64,000 nt of DNA, from contig JACQZQ010000121.1 in the NCBI GenBank assembly GCA_016213785.1, positions 62,001-126,000 of the forward strand, in the 5' to 3' direction. Position 1 is the first letter of the stretch. Each line of letters starts with the position of its first letter. Made by a program: the position numbers and the translations under genes. Source of the DNA: Acidobacteriota bacterium. GTDB taxonomy: Bacteria > Acidobacteriota > Blastocatellia > Chloracidobacteriales > JADJPF01. A model generated the notes under the pieces. It ran no database searches. It was not told the origin of the DNA and saw only the letters and a list, made by a program, of their open reading frames with translations. Positions 33,740 through 39,935 of the stretch are shown here, one piece after another.

Positions 33740-33886
33740 ATTGTGGCGACAAGAGTTTGAGAAACGTTTTTTCGTCGTTCTACCATTAAACTATAGCCCC
33801 CATAAGTTATTGGTGGAGACTAGCAGGAATCGAACCCGCATCTACGGCGTTGCAAGCATGTAGTTCCTCAAGGCATTCGCCACAAT
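33740..33886 (-). ncRNA. Y RNA-like element 4 (YrlA type), permuted tRNA mimic with internal ACCA
   Basis: 147 bases with a perfect 10-bp terminal stem ATTGTGGCGA/TCGCCACAAT, stem 2 GAGGAAC/GTTTCTC and box TACATG. The insert order is T arm GCGGG-TTCGATT-CCTGC (33823-33839), then an 8-bp acceptor stem TAGTCTCC/GGGGGCTA, then D arm GTTT-AATGGTA-GAAC (33777-33791). The 13-base loop closing the acceptor stem starts ACCA, exactly where a mature tRNA carries N73-CCA. This looks like a former tRNA whose ends were joined and which was reopened at the anticodon. Confidence 0.88.
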
Positions 33887-33922
33887 ATAAACTATTAAAG
33901 AACTTGGCTTTAACCTGAATAA

Positions 33923-33986
33923 AAGCTGACAAGAAATGATTAAGACTCTTTACATTGGCGATGTAGTCCTAATCAGCATTCAGCTT
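33923..33986 (-). ncRNA. Y RNA-like element 5, minimal form
   Basis: 64 bases. Terminal stem AAGCTGA/TCAGCTT, bulge boxes ATGCT and TTTCTTGTC, then a 10-bp second stem GATTAGGACT/AGTCTTAATC with one wobble, capped by ACAT-CGCCA-ATGT. It has no inserted module, so it consists of the Ro-binding part alone. Confidence 0.82.
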
Positions 33987-34047
33987 AAATATAATTCAAT
34001 AAACTACAGATTTATAAAAACTAATAAACTAATTTAATATTTAGGCT

Positions 34048-34109
34048 TAGGCTGACAAGAAATCGCTAAGACACAAGTTTCATATGTAGTCCTAACTGCA
34101 TTCAGCCTA
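34048..34109 (-). ncRNA. Y RNA-like element 6, minimal form
   Basis: 62 bases. Terminal stem TAGGCTGA/TCAGCCTA, boxes ATGC and TTTCTTGTC, second stem GTTAGGAC/GTCTTAGC and a TACATATGAAACTT loop. It is closely related to element 5 in the bulge and box sequences, but the stems differ by paired changes, which supports selection on structure. Confidence 0.82.
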
Positions 34110-34140
34110 GGTATTTATCTAGATATTTTTTTAAAAAATT

Positions 34141-34213
34141 GGTAACGACAAGTGGGTGAGAAACGCCATGTCATTTCTGACTACCATATGTAGTTCCTCT
34201 AACATTCGTTACC
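34141..34213 (-). ncRNA. Y RNA-like element 7, short form with a GAAA hairpin
   Basis: 73 bases, the first Y-like RNA after rsr. Terminal stem GGTAACGA/TCGTTACC, bulge boxes ATG and TTGTC, second stem GAGGAAC/GTTTCTC, box TACATA, and an extra small hairpin GTCA-GAAA-TGAC with a GNRA loop. Its stem 2 sequence matches elements 2 and 4. Confidence 0.83.
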
Positions 34214-34230
34214 TTATCTTTTTAGATCGG

Positions 34231-34300
34231 GCAGACACATAAGTCTGTCCTTTACCACAGACACCTAGGTCTGCCCTTTACCGCAGACACCTAGGTCTGC
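34231..34300 (-). repeat. tandem 26-base hairpin repeats after the rsr stop codon
   Basis: Read leftward, three units GCAGAC-CTAGGT-GTCTGC (or close variants) are separated by GGTAAAGG. Each unit forms a 6-bp hairpin. Differences in unit 2 keep the pairing as a G-U. They lie between the rsr stop codon and the first Y RNA, where they could block exonucleases, attenuate transcription or mark a processing site. Confidence 0.75.
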
Positions 34301-34305
34301 TACTA

Positions 34306-35862
34306 CTATATTTCCACCGCTTCGATCACTTTAACCCAATGTTCACCTTGGTTTTGACCATTAGCAAACAAACTTATTACATCAAAAACTTGGTCAGAGA
34401 ATCCACCAATATTCAAAATATCTTGTCTATCTGGTGCTTGAGTAGTTCCATAAGGTTGTATATCGATACAGACTAGTTTTGCATTAGGGTTATTTTGCTT
34501 GAACTTTTGCCACTCTTGCATTGTTGCACTACCACGTCCAGCTTTAGCATCTACCCAAGACTCATTATCTGACACAAAAATCACTAAATCCCCTTTTGCT
34601 CTATTTTTATTTAACATTGCTAAAGGAGCACTACAGTTAGTTCCACCTCCTCCGATAGAGGCAAGTTTACTAGCATTAGTCATTACACTATCACGAGAAT
34701 TAAGTTTTAAGTTTGTTACCACATTACACTCAAAAGGTAGTACTTCAGCATCAGGGTTTTTACGAATTACAGCAGCAGTTACTAAAGCAGCAACATCAAT
34801 ACAACGAACTTTACTAGTAGAACCTTGACGATAACCTGTTACAGGTGAAGACATAGAACCAGAAACATCTGGGCAAATATAGATTTTTCCATCAAATTTA
34901 GGGACATTGGTAATAGCTATTTCCATAGCATCTTGTAGAGCTTCGGTAACAATTTTAGGAACATCACTATTTGTCATTAAATAAGCGCTCATTAGCTGAT
35001 AAGGAAAAGCTTTAGCCTTAGTAATTAATTCAGGATTACGCAATCTATCAGCAATAATTTTATCCATTCCTAAAGACTTAAACACATCATGACGAGCAAA
35101 AGTATTTAAGTTCATTCTAGTCATTTGCCAAGATCCATTACGGGCAATCTCCACCCAATTTTTAGAACTTAGATTTAACATTGTCAACATTTCAAAAGGA
35201 ACTTTAGGCATTTCTTCACTTTTACCAGCCTTAAATGCTTCATATTGTTGAACTAACCCTGGTAATTTAGTTTCATCATATTGACGACCAATCATATAAC
35301 CAAAAAAAGCTTCACGTTCTTTATCTTTTGGCTTAGGGTGAACCATCTTGATAATATCAGCAAAAGAAGGGGTTTGACCTATAGAAGCACGAAATATATT
35401 TTCCTCATTACGGTTTTCAAACCACTCACGAACTAAGCGTTTTGGTAAAGATCCTAGGGATTTACGACCTACAACACCAGATCTAATAATTTGTACAAAA
35501 TTACGTAACATTTTACCATTATCAATTACTCTAGAAAAAACTTTAACTAATAAATCACGGTTTTTTATAGATAAAATTGCACAAAGTAATGCTGGCATAT
35601 CTTTCATAAAACCACGTTCACGTGAATAAAGTGCAAGTTTAGCAATAAATTCTGGCTCGATATTTTGAGACATTTCTAAAATTTTTTCTAATTGGTTTTC
35701 AGCACTTGCATAAAAAGTAGCGTTAAAACAACCTGTCATTGCATATTGAGCTAAAACGTGTTTAGGAGTAAAACTATAAGCGTTTCCGCCTGCTTCATTA
35801 AAAGTATCTGTTTTAGGGATAAAGTTTCCAATAATTGATTGAAATAAACTCTTGTTAGCCAT
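34306..35862 (-). CDS. rsr: Ro60 ortholog, TROVE-domain RNA-binding protein
   Basis: A 518-residue Ro ring protein that binds Y RNAs on its outer surface and threads 3' ends of damaged RNAs through the ring. The N-terminal TROVE/HEAT repeats span about 20-320 (FTPKHVLAQYAMTGCFNATFY). The C-terminal von Willebrand A domain has a complete MIDAS: DVSGS (332-336), the Thr in GGGGTNCSAPL, and SDNES. ATG 35862 is chosen with GGAGG 5 bases upstream; a TTG at 35880 includes the ribosome site and is rejected. It is the first gene behind the sigma-54 promoter. Confidence 0.95.
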   Translation of the reverse strand: MANKSLFQSIIGNFIPKTDTFNEAGGNAYSFTPKHVLAQYAMTGCFNATFYASAENQLEKILEMSQNIEPEFIAKLALYSRERGFMKDMPALLCAILSIKNRDLLVKVFSRVIDNGKMLRNFVQIIRSGVVGRKSLGSLPKRLVREWFENRNEENIFRASIGQTPSFADIIKMVHPKPKDKEREAFFGYMIGRQYDETKLPGLVQQYEAFKAGKSEEMPKVPFEMLTMLNLSSKNWVEIARNGSWQMTRMNLNTFARHDVFKSLGMDKIIADRLRNPELITKAKAFPYQLMSAYLMTNSDVPKIVTEALQDAMEIAITNVPKFDGKIYICPDVSGSMSSPVTGYRQGSTSKVRCIDVAALVTAAVIRKNPDAEVLPFECNVVTNLKLNSRDSVMTNASKLASIGGGGTNCSAPLAMLNKNRAKGDLVIFVSDNESWVDAKAGRGSATMQEWQKFKQNNPNAKLVCIDIQPYGTTQAPDRQDILNIGGFSDQVFDVISLFANGQNQGEHWVKVIEAVEI

Positions 35863-35974
35863 AAATCCTCCTGCAGACAATTATTCCGCTTGTTTGAAAA
35901 ACCAAATAATGTTAAATAAACTTATATATCAGATTAGATTATTTGCTAAAATTTCTTGTTGTACTTATACATAT

Positions 35975-35990
35975 ATCAAACAACGTGCCA
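35975..35990 (-). promoter_or_regulatory. sigma-54 promoter of the rsr-Y RNA-rtcBA operon
   Basis: Read leftward, TGGCAC (-24) and TTGAT (-12) are separated by 5 bases. The consensus is TGGCAC-N5-TTGCW, so only one base of the -12 element differs. The start of transcription would fall near 35963, about 100 bases before rsr. The divergent neighbour rtcR encodes a sigma-54 activator, as expected. Confidence 0.85.
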
Positions 35991-36014
35991 TAGAGTAAAA
36001 ATTTCGTTAAAAAC

Positions 36015-36043
36015 ATTAATTCATTGTAAATAAATGAATTAAT
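36015..36043. promoter_or_regulatory. candidate RtcR upstream activating site
   Basis: A perfect 11-bp inverted repeat, ATTAATTCATT-7-AATGAATTAAT, lies about 25-53 bases upstream of the -24 element, between rsr and rtcR. Position and symmetry suit a bacterial enhancer site. The sequence is AT-rich, so symmetry alone is not conclusive. Confidence 0.6.
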
Positions 36044-36135
36044 ATAACATATAAAAATTTTCAGTTACTATCAAGATGATTTTGAAAATTTATATTATCT
36101 AAAAATCTAATCACTTTAGATAAATTTCTAAAAAT

Positions 36136-37749
36136 ATGACTAATAAAAAATATGTAGTAATAGGATTAGTTGGAACAACGCTAGACAATGGTGCTGGCCC
36201 TGAACGTTGGGAAAAATGGAGACCAACCGTATCACTTTGTAGACATGAAAACTTGATTGTTCATAGACTAGAGTTACTTTATCAAAAAAAATTTAGTTCT
36301 ATAGTAGATGTCTTAGTAGAAGATATTTCAACCGTTTCTCCAGAAACTCACTTAAGGCCAATTCAAATGGAATTTAATGATCCCTGGGATTTTGAAGAGG
36401 TTTATGCCACACTACATGAATTTGCAGGTAACTATGAGTTTAACCCTGAAGAAGAAGAATACCTAGTGCATATTACAACAGGTACACACGTAGTACAGAT
36501 TTGTATGTTTTTATTAACAGAATCTAGGCATTTTCCAGCTAAACTCCTGCAAACTTCACCCCCAAATCGTCATAAGTCAGAGCCAGGAAAATATACAATA
36601 ATTGATTTAGATCTTTCCAAGTATGATGAAATTGCATCACGTTTCCAACAAGAGAAGCGAGAAGGCGTATCATTCTTAAAGTCGGGTATTGAAACTCGTA
36701 ATAAAGAATTTAATAGGCAAATTGAGCGGATTGAACAAGTTGCAATAGCTTCAGAGTCACCTATTTTGCTTATGGGGCCAACTGGTGCAGGTAAATCACA
36801 ACTAGCTAGGCGAATTTATGAATTAAAAAAAGCCCGCCACCGCGTTGTAGGTAAATTTGTAGAAGTTAATTGTGCAACTCTTAGGGGTGATTCTGCAATG
36901 TCAGCACTTTTTGGACATATAAAAGGAGCCTATACTGGTGCAAATAATAGCCGACCTGGGCTACTTCGTACTGCTGATAAGGGTTTACTCTTTTTAGATG
37001 AAATAGGCGAATTAGGTCTAGATGAGCAAGCAATGCTACTTAGGGCTTTAGAAGAGAAAGTTTTTCTACCTCTTGGCTCAGATCAAGAAGTAAGCAGCGA
37101 TTTCCAGTTAATTGCTGGTACTAACCGTGAATTAAATAGTTTTGTAACAGAAGGGAAATTTCGTGAGGATTTACTAGCAAGAATTAATTTATGGACATTT
37201 CGCCTTCCTAGTCTTAAAGAGCGGGTAGAAGATATTGAGCCTAACCTTCACTATGAATTAGAAGCCTATACTCGCCGCACTGGTAATAGAGTAACTGTTA
37301 GTAAAGAAGCTAAAGAATTTTTCTTAAAGTTCGCTACTTCATCAAATGCAAAATGGAGTGGCAATTTTCGTGACCTAAATGCGGCTGTAACCCGTATGAC
37401 AACCTTAGCTTTAGGAGGTCGTATTTCTTTAGAAATTGTAGAGGAAGAAATTGAGCGGCTAAAAGCTACTTGGTATAACCCAAATCAACCTAGCAAAGAA
37501 GAGATGCTTTTAGAATCTTTACTAGGTAAAGAGCAAGCAAATCAAATAGATCGTTTTGATAGAATACAACTCCTAGATGTATTATCTGTATGCAGTCAGG
37601 CTCATACCCTTTCCGAAGCAGGTCGAGAGCTTTTTGCTAGCTCAAGAGAGCAAAAAAAAAATATTAATGATGCTGATAGGCTTAGAAAATATTTAGCTAG
37701 ATTTAACCTACAATGGCAAGATATTAAAAATATTTCTGAAGATATTTAA
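36136..37749 (+). CDS. rtcR: sigma-54-dependent activator RtcR
   Basis: A 537-residue regulator. The N-terminal RtcR-type CARF domain (about 5-180) opens VVIGLVGTTLDNG and has HITTGTHV (112-119), the expected ligand-pocket loop. The AAA+ domain has Walker A GPTGAGKS (214-221), GAYTGA (264-269, the sigma-54 contact loop, a GAFTGA variant) and Walker B LLFLDEIGE. The C-terminus carries a divergent DNA-binding helix-turn-helix (about 470-535). In Salmonella, RtcR is activated by tRNA fragments ending in 2',3'-cyclic phosphate. It is divergent from the operon it should control. Confidence 0.95.
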   Translation: MTNKKYVVIGLVGTTLDNGAGPERWEKWRPTVSLCRHENLIVHRLELLYQKKFSSIVDVLVEDISTVSPETHLRPIQMEFNDPWDFEEVYATLHEFAGNYEFNPEEEEYLVHITTGTHVVQICMFLLTESRHFPAKLLQTSPPNRHKSEPGKYTIIDLDLSKYDEIASRFQQEKREGVSFLKSGIETRNKEFNRQIERIEQVAIASESPILLMGPTGAGKSQLARRIYELKKARHRVVGKFVEVNCATLRGDSAMSALFGHIKGAYTGANNSRPGLLRTADKGLLFLDEIGELGLDEQAMLLRALEEKVFLPLGSDQEVSSDFQLIAGTNRELNSFVTEGKFREDLLARINLWTFRLPSLKERVEDIEPNLHYELEAYTRRTGNRVTVSKEAKEFFLKFATSSNAKWSGNFRDLNAAVTRMTTLALGGRISLEIVEEEIERLKATWYNPNQPSKEEMLLESLLGKEQANQIDRFDRIQLLDVLSVCSQAHTLSEAGRELFASSREQKKNINDADRLRKYLARFNLQWQDIKNISEDI

Positions 37750-37757
37750 GGATTTAA

Positions 37758-38180
37758 TCATCTATTTTTTAATCTAACTATTCTTAAAAATAGGCTTATA
37801 GCTGAAACAATAGCAGTTAGTATTATTCCTATAATTATACCTAAAAATCCCCCTAATGCTGCCCAAATAAAAACCATCATTATAGCCGAGAAAAAAAATC
37901 CTCCGTCTAATATAAGTAGAGCACAAAAAATAAGCCCGCTAGTACTACCTAAAAATAGCCCTATTGAAATACAGATATTTGTTACTTTGCCTAAAAAATC
38001 TAAGTTTACATTTCTTATATATTGATTTTCTGGTAATGGCTCAAAAGTGTTTATTTCCCCTAGCACATCTAAACCATCACAACGAGAGCAATTTTGATTT
38101 TGAAAGTCAAAACAATCTGACTTATGGCAAATCTCACAACGTGTGGGAGAGTTTTCTTTTTTTATTTTAACTTTATTCAC
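37758..38180 (-). CDS. small zinc-ribbon membrane protein
   Basis: A 140-residue protein. The N-terminus has CEICHKSDCFDFQNQNCSRC, the same C-x2-CHxSDxFD-x5-CxRC module as the 443-residue protein at 20416. Two long hydrophobic helices follow (about 60-90 and 95-130), rich in Gly and Ile. The likely start is GTG 38180, with GGAG 9 bases upstream; a TTG at 38207 precedes that ribosome site. It is convergent with rtcR (8 bases). Function unknown. Confidence 0.65.
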   Translation of the reverse strand: MNKVKIKKENSPTRCEICHKSDCFDFQNQNCSRCDGLDVLGEINTFEPLPENQYIRNVNLDFLGKVTNICISIGLFLGSTSGLIFCALLILDGGFFFSAIMMVFIWAALGGFLGIIIGIILTAIVSAISLFLRIVRLKNR

Positions 38181-38306
38181 AAAACTCTTCTCCAATAACT
38201 TTAGCAACTCTTAGCAGACAAACACCCTTAAAAATAGTAGGCTGTTTGGAAAATTTTTATACTCTAGAATTTTATTTTGTCTAATTGTCTAATTAGTATT
38301 TAATTT

Positions 38307-39818
38307 ATGTCTACAACAAACCAAGAAAAAGAGTCTCTTGTTAAAACGGTTACACAAGGGACAATTTATATTACAGCAGCAAAACTCTACTTTATTGTTT
38401 CTAGTTATGCAATTTACTTTGTTTTACCAAGGTTAATTAGTTCTGATCTTTTTGGTATTTATGGATTTGTTATTAGTATAGTTTCTATTGTTAATGTAGT
38501 CTTAGTAACAGGAACGCAGCAAACAGTTTCTAAGTTTGTCTCTGAAGATTATCGTAAGGCCAACATTATTAAATCCAAAGCATTAAAAATACAAGCTGTT
38601 ATAGCTAGTACTATTACTCTAATTTATTTTCTTTCTGCACCTTTAATTGCTAAGATTTTTAACGACCCTTTACTTATAAGACCTCTACAAATTTCTGCAC
38701 TAATTCCAATGTTTTATAGTCTTTATGCAATTTATGTTGGATATTTAAACGGTCAGAGAAAATTCCTACGCCAATCAATTTTAGATATAGCTTATTCAAC
38801 ATTAAAAGCAGTTGCAATTATAGCATTAGCACTAGCAACTAATAGTGTTAATGGTGCAATATTTGGCTTTGCAATTGCTGTAATTATAGCCCTTATGCTT
38901 GCCCCTTTTGTCTCAGGCAAAAGTGTAAACCAAGAAGAAAATAGTAATTTTTCTGCAACCACATTTCTTAGATTTCAATCTGAATTGCTAGGAGCAATTT
39001 TACTAAGCAATTTGTTACAGAGAGCAGATTTAATTTTAATTAAAAAATATATTTCGGCTGATAGTATTACTGCAAATAAAATGGCGGGCTACTATACTGC
39101 TCTAATGACAATTGCAGGTGTTACTTATCAAGCTATTGTTTCTGTTGCCTTTGTAATTTTTCCTATTATTTCTAAAGCTAGTTTTGAAGAACAAAAAGAC
39201 GAAGTTAAAAACTATATTCGTCAAACAACTAAATATACACTTATGTTAATGGCTTTAAGTGCTACTATTTTTTCTTCTAATGCTAGAGTAGTCTTAGAAG
39301 TACTTTATAACAAAGAGTATGCTATTGGAGCAACATCTTTAACCATTGCGGCTTATGGGCTGATGTTTTTTGGTCTAATTTATATTCTTACCACAATTAT
39401 TTCTAGTAGTGGAAAACCTAGAGTCTCTTTAATAGTTGGAATCATTACATTAACAGTTAGTGTTAGCTTAAATATTTTATTAATACCAGAATATGAAATT
39501 ATTGGAGCAGCCCTAGCTACAACAATAGCTATGTTTGTTGGTGTAATTACAGCAACTATATATATTCATTCAACATTTAAGGCATGTTTTAGCTTAAAAT
39601 CTGTCACTAGTACTTTTATTGCGGCTATTTCTATGTATTTAGTTAATAGTTTTCTACCAGATACTCTATTTAGCTTATTTAATGGAAAAATGAATCTTAT
39701 TTTTAATTTAACAATTCATATTGCAGTACAAACAAGCGTTTATCTAATGGCTTTAATAATGACTCGTGAGCTTACTAGTAATGAATTTAACCTAATTCGC
39801 AAAACAATTAAGGTTTAA
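38307..39818 (+). CDS. oligosaccharide flippase (Wzx/MurJ-like, MOP superfamily)
   Basis: A 503-residue polytopic membrane protein with about 12-14 helices. The opening VTQGTIYITAAKLYFIVSSYAIYF and the segment FGIYGFVISIVSI match polysaccharide biosynthesis flippases, which move lipid-linked sugars across the inner membrane. Charged residues in the central helices (RADLILIKKY) fit the transport cavity of the family. No glycosyltransferase cluster surrounds it, so the substrate cannot be inferred. Confidence 0.82.
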   Translation: MSTTNQEKESLVKTVTQGTIYITAAKLYFIVSSYAIYFVLPRLISSDLFGIYGFVISIVSIVNVVLVTGTQQTVSKFVSEDYRKANIIKSKALKIQAVIASTITLIYFLSAPLIAKIFNDPLLIRPLQISALIPMFYSLYAIYVGYLNGQRKFLRQSILDIAYSTLKAVAIIALALATNSVNGAIFGFAIAVIIALMLAPFVSGKSVNQEENSNFSATTFLRFQSELLGAILLSNLLQRADLILIKKYISADSITANKMAGYYTALMTIAGVTYQAIVSVAFVIFPIISKASFEEQKDEVKNYIRQTTKYTLMLMALSATIFSSNARVVLEVLYNKEYAIGATSLTIAAYGLMFFGLIYILTTIISSSGKPRVSLIVGIITLTVSVSLNILLIPEYEIIGAALATTIAMFVGVITATIYIHSTFKACFSLKSVTSTFIAAISMYLVNSFLPDTLFSLFNGKMNLIFNLTIHIAVQTSVYLMALIMTRELTSNEFNLIRKTIKV

Positions 39819-39935
39819 TTTATAGGTAAAAATTTTTTTATTTATCTTATTTATTTAAACATCTTTTTTATCACCATTCAAAGAGCATTATGCTATGATA
39901 TGGCGCTTAGCTATTAAACTAATTAGGCAATTACT

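Noticed and set aside
33740-33886. Element 4 as a tmRNA (T arm and CCACCA resemble ssrA ends)
   Set aside because: It has a proper D stem, no tag-peptide frame, and the terminal Ro-type stem of its neighbours. It is a permuted tRNA mimic, not tmRNA.
35863-35880. TTG start extending rsr
   Set aside because: The extension covers the GGAGG ribosome site. ATG 35862 is the natural start.
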